Source: Calothrix sp. NIES-3974 (GTDB lineage Bacteria > Cyanobacteriota > Cyanobacteriia > Cyanobacteriales > Nostocaceae). Taken from it: 64,000 nt of DNA. This document shows, one piece after another, positions 28,651 to 37,265 of this stretch. Within the stretch, counting starts at the first letter, position 1; every line of letters starts with the position of its first letter. Below the pieces are notes generated by a model that was not told the origin of the DNA, ran no database searches, and worked only from the letters and a program-made list of their open reading frames with translations. Made by a program: the position numbers and the translations under genes. The stretch covers positions 1,302,001-1,366,000 of the forward strand of contig NZ_AP018254.1 in the NCBI RefSeq assembly GCF_002368395.1, given 5' to 3'.

Positions 28651-29127
28651 CTAGGATAAGGCTTTGATAATATAATCAAAATAGGGACCCACTTCTACCG
28701 CATCTTCTTCACTCATCATTGCTACTGCTTCTTCCTTCACACAGCGCATTGCTTCGACTAAATTTCTCAGGGGAATTTCTAAATTATTGTACATTTCCTT
28801 AATGCCAATAGTCCCTATTTCTTCTAATGGTTTTTCACTTCCTGCCAAGATTGAATAGGCCACTAAACGTATATACCAACCTTGGTCACGTTGACAGGAA
28901 GCTGTTTTCCGCTCATTCCCACTATTACTTGGAGTATTTGGACAGCGTTCCCAGAATTTTTGACTACCCCGTTGTACAATTAATTGTTCGTTTTCCGCCA
29001 ATATTTTCGCGATGCGAATTCTTTGGTCTCCGGTTTTTAAAAAGTCTTGAAAAATTCTCAATTCCTTGGGTGCAGGATAGCGAGATTCACTATCTGCACT
29101 CAAAATTAATTCTGTGACAACGCTCAT
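28651..29127 (-). CDS. apcD5: ApcD-type far-red allophycocyanin alpha subunit (between psbA and apcB2)
   Basis: 158 residues. It resembles the 24.1-kb copy closely (NSGNERKTASCQRDQGWYIRLVAYSILAGSEKPLEEIGTIGIKEMYNNLEIP) and has the chromophore Cys in TASCQRD. The C-terminus GPYFDYIIKAL is complete. The pairing partner is ApcB2, encoded directly downstream. The number apcD5 follows the common order in such clusters and is uncertain. A MITE (29170-29289) separates it from the far-red psbA gene upstream, so it may be transcribed from a promoter in or near that element. Confidence 0.82.
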   Translation of the reverse strand: MSVVTELILSADSESRYPAPKELRIFQDFLKTGDQRIRIAKILAENEQLIVQRGSQKFWERCPNTPSNSGNERKTASCQRDQGWYIRLVAYSILAGSEKPLEEIGTIGIKEMYNNLEIPLRNLVEAMRCVKEEAVAMMSEEDAVEVGPYFDYIIKALS

Positions 29128-29169
29128 TTTGTTACTCCTAATTATTGGTGATGTTGGCTGATTATTTCT

Positions 29170-29289
29170 AGGACTTACGCACTCGTGACGAGAAATTAGG
29201 TGTTGAGGATTTGCACGTCTACCTGAGAACCCTACGGTCGTTCTGCTAAGGGTCTGGTGCGGTGTTTACTTTGTCCTTGCGTAAGTCCT
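29170..29289. mobile_element. MITE, 120 bp, perfect 12-bp inverted ends AGGACTTACGCA
   Basis: AGGACTTACGCA at 29170-29181 and TGCGTAAGTCCT at 29278-29289 are exact inverses. There is no coding capacity. Such ends are typical of small non-autonomous elements in filamentous cyanobacteria. It sits in the psbA-apcD intergenic spacer of the FaRLiP operon; a degraded sister copy is at 10942-11062. No target duplication could be identified with certainty. Confidence 0.82.
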
Positions 29290-29367
29290 GATTTTCGATG
29301 GGAAGAAGAGGAAATAGTCAGATATTAGAGGCAGAATAAAAACTAATAACTGACTATATCAACCTGG

Positions 29368-30459
29368 CTACATCGTGATGGAAGGTGCTGCCATTGCAAC
29401 TGGAACTGGAATTGCTTCCCCACTGGCAAGGTCTAGGGGAAAGTTATGAGCATTCCGTTCGTGCATGACTTCAAAACCTAAGTTTGCTCTGTTTAACACA
29501 TCTGCCCAGGATGGTAGCACTCGACCTTGGGAATCGAGAATGGAGTTATTGAAGTTGAATCCATTCAGATTAAATGCCATCGTACTGATGCCTATTGCAG
29601 TTCCCCAAATACAAATTACTGGCCAAGCTGCTAAGAAAAAGTGCAAAGACCGACTATTGTTAAAGCTGGCATATTGGAAAATCAAGCGTCCAAAGTAACC
29701 ATGTGCGGCGACAATATTGTAGGTTTCTTCTTCTTGACCAAACTTATAGCCGTAATTCTGGGATTCCAATTCAGTGGTTTCGCGAATAATACTCGATGTC
29801 ACCAGGGAACCGTGCATTGCACAAAATAGGGAACCACCTAAAACCCCTGCGACCCCTATCATGTGCAAGGGATGCATGAGAATATTGTGTTCTGCCTGGA
29901 AGACAAACATAAAGTTAAAAGTCCCACTGATACCCATTGGTAAACCATCAGAAAAGCTTCCTTGTCCGATGGGATAAATCAAAAATACGGAAGTGGTGGC
30001 TGCGAGGGGAGCGCTGTAGGCTACAGCAATCCAAGGACGCATTCCTAAACGATAGGATAATTCCCATTCCCTTCCCATGTAACAAGCAAGAGCAGGGATG
30101 TAATGGAAGGCAATCATCTGGTAGGGACCACCGTTATAGAGCCATTCATCCATTGAAGCGGCTTCCCAAATGGGGTAAAAGTGCAATCCAATCGCATTGG
30201 ACATGGGAACAACTGCGGCGGTAATGATGTTATTACCGTAAAAAATTGATCCAGCAACTGGTTCGCGAATACCATCAATATCGACGGGTGGTGCTGCAAT
30301 AAAAGCAATTACAAACACACAAATGGATACTCCCAATAGGGGAATCATTAGAACACCAAACCAGCCGATGTAAAGTCGATTCTCTGTGCTGGTAATCCAG
30401 TCACAAAATCGCTCCCAAGCGGGAAAACGAGTTGTTTTTGGTTGGGAAATAGTTGTCAT
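29368..30459 (-). CDS. psbA3: Far-red photosystem II D1 protein
   Basis: 363 residues. All Mn4CaO5 ligands are present: Asp170 in SFSDGLP, Glu189 and His190 in FQAEHNI, and His332, Glu333, His337, Asp342 and Ala344 in [15 protein letters not shown]. The C-terminus extends 18 residues past Ala344 ([18 protein letters not shown]) for CtpA processing. Position 130 is Glu ([12 protein letters not shown]). So this is a water-oxidising D1, unlike its neighbour chlF. Its position next to chlF identifies it as the far-red D1. It is 54 bases downstream of chlF, suggesting co-transcription, with its own short ATTTTGGATTTTAGATTTTGG repeat before the start. Confidence 0.95.
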
Positions 30460-30513
30460 ACGAATAGATGAATTAGATTTTGGATTTTAGATTTTGGATG
30501 CAAGAAAGGTGAT

Positions 30514-31689
30514 TTAAATCTCCTTTTCTTCCTCCTTTGATTCAATGTATTGGGAATCGGATGTTAGTTCCTCTGGAAAACCACCGGAATAATGATAAAT
30601 TTGTGTTTGTCTCAGAGATTTTATTCCCAGGTTAGCCCAATTAATTGTGTCAGCCCAAGTAGATATTACATGTCTGTCACTGAGTATTTGGGGTTGGGAA
30701 AATGTCAATTTTTCAAAGTTAAATGCAGCAATGTCAACACCTAAAGCAGCAGACCAGATTCCAGCAACAGGTAGTGCTGCTAAGAAGAAATGGAGTTTAC
30801 GAGAGTCGGGAAAACTGGCACGTTGCCATAGTAAATGCCATAGATAGACTTGGCTTTTACCGAAATGATAGGTTGGTTTTGTTTGACCTAGTTTGTAGCC
30901 TTTGTTGATTGATTCATAGTTGTCTGGATGATGATTGTCTTCACTGCTCCGAAGCAGGGTTGATGTCACCAATGAACCATGCATCGCACAGGCAAATGCT
31001 CCTCCTAATACTCCGATGACTCCCAGTTGATGTAGGGGACTCATGAGAATATTGTGGTCGGCTTGAAATTCGAGCATAAAGTTAAATGTACCCGAAATTC
31101 CCAGTGGCATTCCCGCAGAAAAGCTCCCTTGACCGATGGGATAAATTAATAATACGGAAATTGTTGCAGCAACTGGCGCTGTGAAAGCAAGGGATATCCA
31201 GGGACGCATCCCTAAACGGTAACTTAATTCCCATTCCCGGTCTTGATAGGCAATAATTCCAATCAAGAAGTGTAGTACTATCATCTGGTAAGGGCCGCCA
31301 TTATACAGCCATTCCTGAATTGAAGCTGCTGCCCAAATGGGATAAAAATGTAGACCGATGGCTGATGAAGTCGGTACAACTGCGGCTGTGATAATGTTGT
31401 TCCCGGAAAGTAAAGAACCGTAAACAAGTCTGCCGATTCCATCCATGCTGACAGGAGGTGCAAAAATAATTGCAATGATAAAAACAATTGTTGCTGTCGA
31501 TATGCATGGAATCATAATCACGCCAAACCAACCTATATACAGTCGATTGTCAGTACTTGTGATCCAAGTACAAAATTTCTCCCATGAACTAATTTCTTCA
31601 TGTATTTCTGGCTGATTGATGACTGATGCTTGAGGAGAGCGATCGCTTTTTTTGATGGTTGCTACGCCCGAGTCTGACTTTGCTGTCAT
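30514..31689 (-). CDS. chlF: Chlorophyll f synthase ChlF (super-rogue D1)
   Basis: 391 residues from the ATG at 31689 (GAGGA 11 bases upstream; a GTG six codons earlier lacks a site). The five-helix D1 fold is kept, with TyrZ in LIYPIGQ, His198 in SPLHQLGV and the QA/QB side. The oxygen-evolving site is gone: Asp170 is Ala (SAGMP), Glu189 is Asp (FQADHNI), and the His332-Ala344 segment is replaced by unrelated residues. AYQDREWEL carries the Gln-Asp pair at D1 positions 127-128 reported to be needed for chlorophyll f formation. The N-terminus has an extra 40 residues. It is the light-dependent enzyme that makes chlorophyll f, and leads the operon. Confidence 0.96.
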   Translation of the reverse strand: MTAKSDSGVATIKKSDRSPQASVINQPEIHEEISSWEKFCTWITSTDNRLYIGWFGVIMIPCISTATIVFIIAIIFAPPVSMDGIGRLVYGSLLSGNNIITAAVVPTSSAIGLHFYPIWAAASIQEWLYNGGPYQMIVLHFLIGIIAYQDREWELSYRLGMRPWISLAFTAPVAATISVLLIYPIGQGSFSAGMPLGISGTFNFMLEFQADHNILMSPLHQLGVIGVLGGAFACAMHGSLVTSTLLRSSEDNHHPDNYESINKGYKLGQTKPTYHFGKSQVYLWHLLWQRASFPDSRKLHFFLAALPVAGIWSAALGVDIAAFNFEKLTFSQPQILSDRHVISTWADTINWANLGIKSLRQTQIYHYSGGFPEELTSDSQYIESKEEEKEI

Positions 31690-32586
31690 TTGATCTAGAT
31701 TCCTCACTCAATATTCTGATGTTCCCCCATCGCAACTCCCCTTGGGGATATTTGTGATCAAACCGTTGAAGGTTGATGGAATGTAGAATAATCAAAAATC
31801 CTGAAGAACTAATGAAGATATCATTTTCTTTACAAAAGTTCATATAGTCGTGATTAATAGCCATTTAATTACATTTAGTGGTCTGACAATTCAAACAATG
31901 ATGTGTGGTTTTAGGGAGTGGGGAAAACTACTTTCATCTGTAAGCATTACATGGCAGCTACTCTCTACAACTAGCAGGTATGCGCAGTGTTGTTGAAGAC
32001 TAGTGATCCATCACATAAGTTCTGGGGGGTTTGTGGTAGTGAATATGAAGAGTTAAAGCGCTACTACGTACCTTTTTTCTTTACTCATCAAAATTAATGG
32101 GACAAAGTACTAGGTGCATCGACACTACTCCCTACTCCCTATTTTCAAGGGAGGCAGTAGTAAAAGTTGCCGTGGTAAATTACCAGGGTTACATGAGTTT
32201 TTATGAATAAAGATAAAGAAGCGTAAAGTTTATTAAAAGGATATAACTACTCGGTGCGGATTTTGTTAACAATAATCTTAAATTGGCAAATATCCTGATT
32301 TTTCCCAACCTCTAAGCCTAGTCAACTAATTAATTTTTATTACAGTATCTTGTTTGCCATTCAAGTTTAGTTAGTGGTCTGCAAAAGCAAGGTAGTAACC
32401 TGGATTTTTGATGTTTGTGGTCAAGGTTGAGTAAGGAATTGATTTTTCCCATACTCCTTACTTTCTCTAAATCCAATGAATTTTGCTCCAAATAGGGGGT
32501 AAAGCTTTTGCTAATTATTCAAAAATCACTTTTAAAAGTCACTGACGCTAAATTTTGCTGTTTAGAGCAACCACGGGTGAAATTGC
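31690..32586. promoter_or_regulatory. Divergent control region between chlF and the rfp operon
   Basis: About 900 bases between the divergent FaRLiP structural operon and its regulators, so the far-red-induced promoter and RfpB target sites are expected here. It includes a repeat of the GCGCTACTACG type (32056-32107) and a degraded copy of the 100-bp inverted-end repeat (32399-32500). I cannot name promoter boxes or an RfpB site from sequence alone. Leader length for rfpB, after the repeats, is about 85 bases. Confidence 0.5.
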
Positions 32587-33672
32587 ATGAGAATTTTACT
32601 AGTTGAAGATGATGAGTGCATTGCGAAAGCTGTAGAACAGATTTTAAAGAAGCAGCGTTATCTTGTCGATGTTGCTCATGATGGGGAAATTGGTTGGGAA
32701 TTTGTGAGGACGTTTAGCTATGATTTGATTTTGTTGGATGTAATTTTGCCAAAACTTGATGGTATTCAGCTTTGTCAAAGGTTGCGTGCCGATAGATACC
32801 AAACTCCGGTATTGCTATTAACAGCCCAGAATTCCCATACTGATAAAGTGCTGGGTTTAGATGCGGGTGCGGATGATTATGTGGTGAAACCGTTTGATTT
32901 TTCTGAATTATTAGCTCGAATTCGGGTATTATTACGGCGGAGAAATACACCGATTCAGATGGTTTTGAGTTGGGAGAATTTACGTCTTGACCCTCAAAAT
33001 TGTGAGGTTGCCTATGATGGTCATGTTTTAAATTTAACTCCCAAGGAATATTATTTGTTAGAGCTTTTTTTACGCAATCCCCACAGTGTTTTTAGTCGCA
33101 GTGAGATTTTAGACCATTTGTGGTCAATGGATGAAGCTCCGAAGGAAGACACGGTGACAGCGCATATTAAAGGATTGCGGCAAAAATTAATTCAAGTGGG
33201 TGCGCCAACAAATTTTATTGAAACGGTCTATGGTTTAGGTTATCGGTTGAACCCCTTTGAAGACGATAGTCGCAACAAGGTTCTAGATAAAAGTCATGAA
33301 GAGACCAAAAAAGCATTGAAAATAGTTTGGGAAAAACTCAAACACAAAAATCGCGATCGCTTGACGATGATTAAGCAAGCGATCGCGTCTTTGCAAAGGG
33401 AGCAGATATCGCGGGAATTACGTCTTGCAGCAAGGGAAGCAGCTCATAAATTGGCTGGGTCTTTAGGAATTTTTGGATTTCATCAAGGTTCCCAGATAGC
33501 GAAGGAAATTGAAGAGATATTGGCATATTCCGGCAAAATTAACCATCAACAGGTTAACTATTTACAGCTTTTAGTGAAAACCCTGCAAGAAGAGATGCAA
33601 CAACCGGCTTTTCGTGAACTAGATCAAGTTTTGTGTCGTTTGGTGTTGGATGAATATGACAAATCATCATAG
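32587..33672 (+). CDS. rfpB: RfpB-type response regulator: receiver - winged helix - Hpt
   Basis: 361 residues. Residues 1-117 are an OmpR-type receiver (VEDDE, Asp51 in LLDVILPKLDG, Lys101 in VVKPFD). Residues about 125-222 are a winged-helix DNA-binding domain (LNLTPKEYYLLELFLRNPHSVFSR, TVTAHIKGLRQKL, VYGLGYRL). Residues about 240-350 are an Hpt domain with its phospho-acceptor His287 in AAHKLAGSLGIFGF. The gene overlaps rfpA by 23 bases. RfpB is the DNA-binding regulator of the far-red response; the described homologues have a second receiver domain at the C-terminus, which is absent here. Confidence 0.88.
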   Translation: MRILLVEDDECIAKAVEQILKKQRYLVDVAHDGEIGWEFVRTFSYDLILLDVILPKLDGIQLCQRLRADRYQTPVLLLTAQNSHTDKVLGLDAGADDYVVKPFDFSELLARIRVLLRRRNTPIQMVLSWENLRLDPQNCEVAYDGHVLNLTPKEYYLLELFLRNPHSVFSRSEILDHLWSMDEAPKEDTVTAHIKGLRQKLIQVGAPTNFIETVYGLGYRLNPFEDDSRNKVLDKSHEETKKALKIVWEKLKHKNRDRLTMIKQAIASLQREQISRELRLAAREAAHKLAGSLGIFGFHQGSQIAKEIEEILAYSGKINHQQVNYLQLLVKTLQEEMQQPAFRELDQVLCRLVLDEYDKSS

Positions 33673-36250
33673 ACAAATATCTTCACTGGAGTCCCTGCTA
33701 CACCGGATGATGAATCGTATCCGTCAATCTTTGGAGTTACCTGTAATCCTGTCAACAACGGTGGATGAGGTACGTAATTTTTTGGGTACTGACCGGGTAA
33801 TGGTGTATCAATTTGATAGTGCTGGCAATGGGAAAGTAGCGGCTGAATCTGTAGACAAAAATTATCTACCATCCTTGTTAGGACAACACTTTCCAGCTGA
33901 TGATATTCCTCTGACAGCGAGGGAATTGTTTCTCCAGGTGCGTCAGCGTTCAATTGTTGATGTAAGTTTGCAAAAAATTGGCTTGAGTCCCCTCATTTCC
34001 CAAGAAACGGTTGAATCATCTCCAGAAAATGAAATTTTTTTTCGACCCGTAGACCCTTGTCATGTAGAGTATCTGACTTCAATGGGAGTGAAGTCTTCTT
34101 TGGTGGTACCGATTTTGCATAGAGATCAGTTATGGGGGTTATTAGTTTCTCACCACAGTTCTCCTCGACAGGTGACTCCGAGGGAACTGGAAGTAGTGCA
34201 ATTGGTGGCAGATCAATTATCAATTGCGATCGCCCAATCGACTTTGTGGGAGCAAACCCGTCTCCAAGCTCAACAGGAAGCGACTATTAACAAGGTGGCA
34301 AAATTATTACATTCCATGACGGAAATGCAGGTGGATAGGGCTTTGGAGTTAACGGTTTCTGCTTTACAAGCTGCTGGTGGAAGGCTCTATATTATACCTC
34401 GTATTGATGAGGGGAAGAATCAGTTATTCATCTGTGGAGAGCAGCCGATTTTTCCTAAACAGCAACGACGCAACCGGGTCAAAGGTAAAGCAGTTAATTT
34501 CACTGCTACTCATTTCCCCTATGAACAGAATTCGACTTGGGGGGAATGGTTGCAAATGGAAAAGAGTGTGGGAAAGGGGTATTCCACTTGGGTTTTTACT
34601 GATTTGTGTCAAGCAAGTTTACCGTCGGATATTTTACAAGGTTTTTTGGATGCAGGAATTCGTAGTCTATTGGTGATTCGCTTGCAATATCGACAGCAAA
34701 TTTTAGGATATTTGAGTATTTTCCGCCGCGAGATAGATGTGGAAACAATTTGGGGTAGAAGGATAGATCAACATGACCCTAGACATCTAAAACCAATAAA
34801 ATCCTTTGAAATTTGGCGAGAAATTCAAAAAAATCAACCCCAAGGATGGGAAACCACAGAGATTGAACTAGCTCAAGCTCTAGGAAGTCACTTTGCGATC
34901 GCGGTTCATCAATATCAACTCTATCAGCAGGTTCGCACTCTGAATCTAAGTTTACAACAAGACATTGAGGAGCGTAAGCAAGTAGAGAAAAAAATCTCGG
35001 CAATGAATGCGGAGTTAGAACAACGGGTACAGGAAAGAACAGCAGAATTACGACGGGCTAACAAAAGATTGGTGGAGGAGATTAAGGAAAGGGAAAGAGC
35101 TTTGCGAGAACGTCGGGTTGCGCAAACATCCTTAGAACGTCTGAGTCGCCAAAGTGAGTTAATTTTAAACTCGGCTGGTGAGGGAATTTACGGATTAAAT
35201 GCTGTGGGGAAAATTACATTTGTTAATCCCGCAGCAGCAAGAATGTTGGGATATGAGGTGGAGGAATTAATTAATAGATTTATGCATGAGGTGGTGAAAC
35301 ATTCTCAAGCGGATGGTGTGCGCTATTTCTTTGAGGAAAATCCAATATATAAGACTTTACAAGATGGTACCGTTCAACATATTACGGATGATATTTTTTA
35401 TCGTCGTGACGGTAAAAAAATTCCCGTGGAATATGTTTCCACTCCGATTCGGGAAAAATCTCTAATTGTGGGTGCAGTAGTGATTTTTAAAGATATTACG
35501 GAAAGACAAATTATTGAGCGCATGAAGGATGAATTTATTTCCGTTGTCAGTCATGAGTTACGCACACCTCTAACATCAATTCGTAGTGCTTTAGGTTTAC
35601 TCGCACGGGGTTGTTTAAAAACAGAATTAGATAAAAGTCAGAGAATGCTTGAAATTGCTTTTGATAATACTAATCGGTTGGTGCGTTTAATTAATGATAT
35701 TCTCGATATTGAGCGCATTAATTCGGGTAAAGTGACAATGCAAAAGCAAGCTTGCAATGCAACTGAGTTAATGATGCAAGCCATTGACGAAATGGGAGCA
35801 ATGGCAGAAAAATCGGAAATTAAACTCAATTTATTACCAACTCAGGACGAGTCAATTAACCTGTGGGTAGACCGAGACCGAATTATTCAAACTATTACTA
35901 ATTTACTGAGTAATGCCATTAAATTTTCTCCCCCTGGTTCCCAAGTTCATTTAAGTGCAAATTTAGCATCTAACCCCATTAATAATGGTGCAAAATATCC
36001 CCAGGTAATCTTCCAAGTTCAAGACCAAGGACGAGGTATTCCCGAAGATAAATTAGAGACAATTTTTGACCGTTTTCAACAAGTTGATGCCTCTAATTCC
36101 CGTCATCAAGGCGGTACAGGTTTAGGATTGGCAATCTGTCGCAGTATTGTAGAACAACATGGAGGAAAAATTTGGGTAGAAAGTCAAGTTGGTCAGGGTA
36201 GTATTTTCTATTTTACCTTGCCCATAGTCTCGAAGGAAGCAAGGGTATAA
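33650..36250 (+). CDS. rfpA: RfpA: knotless red/far-red phytochrome histidine kinase
   Basis: 866 residues from ATG 33650 (a second ATG is at 33656). No N-terminal PAS. GAF domain about 20-200 with FPADDIPLTAR (81-91) and the bilin Cys137 in DPCHVEYLTSMGV; PHY domain about 205-425 with the tongue segment KPIKSFEIW (381-389); coiled coil 430-500; PAS about 500-620; HisKA with His635 in VSHELRTP; HATPase with [17 protein letters not shown] and GTGLGLA. It senses red/far-red light and starts the phosphorelay to RfpC/RfpB. It lies in an overlapping operon with rfpB and rfpC. Confidence 0.93.
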   Translation: MNMTNHHRQISSLESLLHRMMNRIRQSLELPVILSTTVDEVRNFLGTDRVMVYQFDSAGNGKVAAESVDKNYLPSLLGQHFPADDIPLTARELFLQVRQRSIVDVSLQKIGLSPLISQETVESSPENEIFFRPVDPCHVEYLTSMGVKSSLVVPILHRDQLWGLLVSHHSSPRQVTPRELEVVQLVADQLSIAIAQSTLWEQTRLQAQQEATINKVAKLLHSMTEMQVDRALELTVSALQAAGGRLYIIPRIDEGKNQLFICGEQPIFPKQQRRNRVKGKAVNFTATHFPYEQNSTWGEWLQMEKSVGKGYSTWVFTDLCQASLPSDILQGFLDAGIRSLLVIRLQYRQQILGYLSIFRREIDVETIWGRRIDQHDPRHLKPIKSFEIWREIQKNQPQGWETTEIELAQALGSHFAIAVHQYQLYQQVRTLNLSLQQDIEERKQVEKKISAMNAELEQRVQERTAELRRANKRLVEEIKERERALRERRVAQTSLERLSRQSELILNSAGEGIYGLNAVGKITFVNPAAARMLGYEVEELINRFMHEVVKHSQADGVRYFFEENPIYKTLQDGTVQHITDDIFYRRDGKKIPVEYVSTPIREKSLIVGAVVIFKDITERQIIERMKDEFISVVSHELRTPLTSIRSALGLLARGCLKTELDKSQRMLEIAFDNTNRLVRLINDILDIERINSGKVTMQKQACNATELMMQAIDEMGAMAEKSEIKLNLLPTQDESINLWVDRDRIIQTITNLLSNAIKFSPPGSQVHLSANLASNPINNGAKYPQVIFQVQDQGRGIPEDKLETIFDRFQQVDASNSRHQGGTGLGLAICRSIVEQHGGKIWVESQVGQGSIFYFTLPIVSKEARV

Positions 36251-36264
36251 AGGATGATAAATCT

Positions 36265-36645
36265 ATGGAAAAATTAGTTTTACTCATTGATGATGAAGAG
36301 GATATTCGCGAAGCAACTCAAGTCTGTTTGGAAGTAATTGGTAATTGGGAAGTAATTACAGCTGCTTCAGGTCAAGAAGGTTTAAATAAGGCTTTGCAAC
36401 ATCAACCAGATGTGATTCTCCTAGATGTAATGATGCCAGATATGGATGGATTAACAACATTAAAGCTATTACAAAAAACTAAAGAAACTTGCCAAATACC
36501 TGTAATTTTATTAACAGCTAAAACACAAGCAGCTGAACAAAGGCAATTTACACAACTTAATATTGCCGCAGTTATTACTAAACCCTATGATCCGTTTATT
36601 CTCTCGAATCAGATTACCCAAGCTTTGGATAATTTCCGGAAATAG
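36265..36645 (+). CDS. rfpC: RfpC: single-domain CheY-like response regulator
   Basis: 126 residues, one receiver domain: acidic pair LIDDEED, phospho-acceptor Asp in VILLDVMMPDMDG, Thr in LLTAKT and Lys in VITKPYDP. No output domain. It starts 14 bases after the rfpA stop and has AAGGATGA as ribosome site, so it is translated with rfpA. In the FaRLiP pathway RfpC is thought to shuttle phosphate between RfpA and RfpB. With an Hpt domain on the RfpB here, a His-Asp-His-Asp relay would be complete. Confidence 0.92.
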   Translation: MEKLVLLIDDEEDIREATQVCLEVIGNWEVITAASGQEGLNKALQHQPDVILLDVMMPDMDGLTTLKLLQKTKETCQIPVILLTAKTQAAEQRQFTQLNIAAVITKPYDPFILSNQITQALDNFRK

Positions 36646-37265
36646 GGAATAGGTAGTAGGAAGTGGGGAGTAGGAATGAACTATGGTGTTGTTTAGTTGC
36701 GATCGCACCCTTTCGAGAAGAGACTTTTCTCGCAGAGATAATCACCCGATTAAAACGAGTTTGTGCGATGCTTTCGGTCAATGGTTCGCTGATGATGGAA
36801 AATTACGGTTTTGCGCAAGTCAACCTCACCTGACTTAGGAATTAAGATATCAATTTTGATGGGTTCAATTGGTACTGCTGGACTAGCGAATAGGTTGACA
36901 CCAATGAATAACCTGGTGATGAGGTAGATGGGTTGAAAATAAGGACAAAACGGGAATTTTTGGTGAGATAAAAGTTGCCAAATTAATTTTGTTAAGCAAT
37001 TTTGATTCATTACCCTTCACTGACTACAACAAAGAACCATTTAGACATGTAATTAATACCCCATAGATCAATCTAGGGGTTTAATTAAAACCCAAATAAA
37101 TTATTCATTTGTAATTACGTACGCAAAGCGTTGCCGCAGGCTATTACGTAGCTTGCTTCCCGCGTAGCGGGTATTACGTAGGCGCAGCCTTGCCGTAGGC
37201 TATTACAAATGCAGAGTCAATCTAGCCGATGAATGAATTTTCGGGATGAGGGGTGTGATACCCAA
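36646..37265. other. Spacer after rfpC with an inverted-repeat block
   Basis: The first 450 bases show stretches open on both strands, but nothing recognisable; they may be decayed coding DNA. Bases 37112-37177 (gtaattacgtacgcaaagcg ... cccgcgtagcgggtattac) are the reverse complement of 40216-40280, and part of the unit is repeated to 37205. The unit contains several hairpins. Confidence 0.5.

Noticed and set aside
36750-37010. 86-codon minus-strand frame downstream of rfpC
   Set aside because: Composition is partly protein-like, but no family is recognised, there is no ribosome site, and both strands are open here; perhaps decayed coding DNA.
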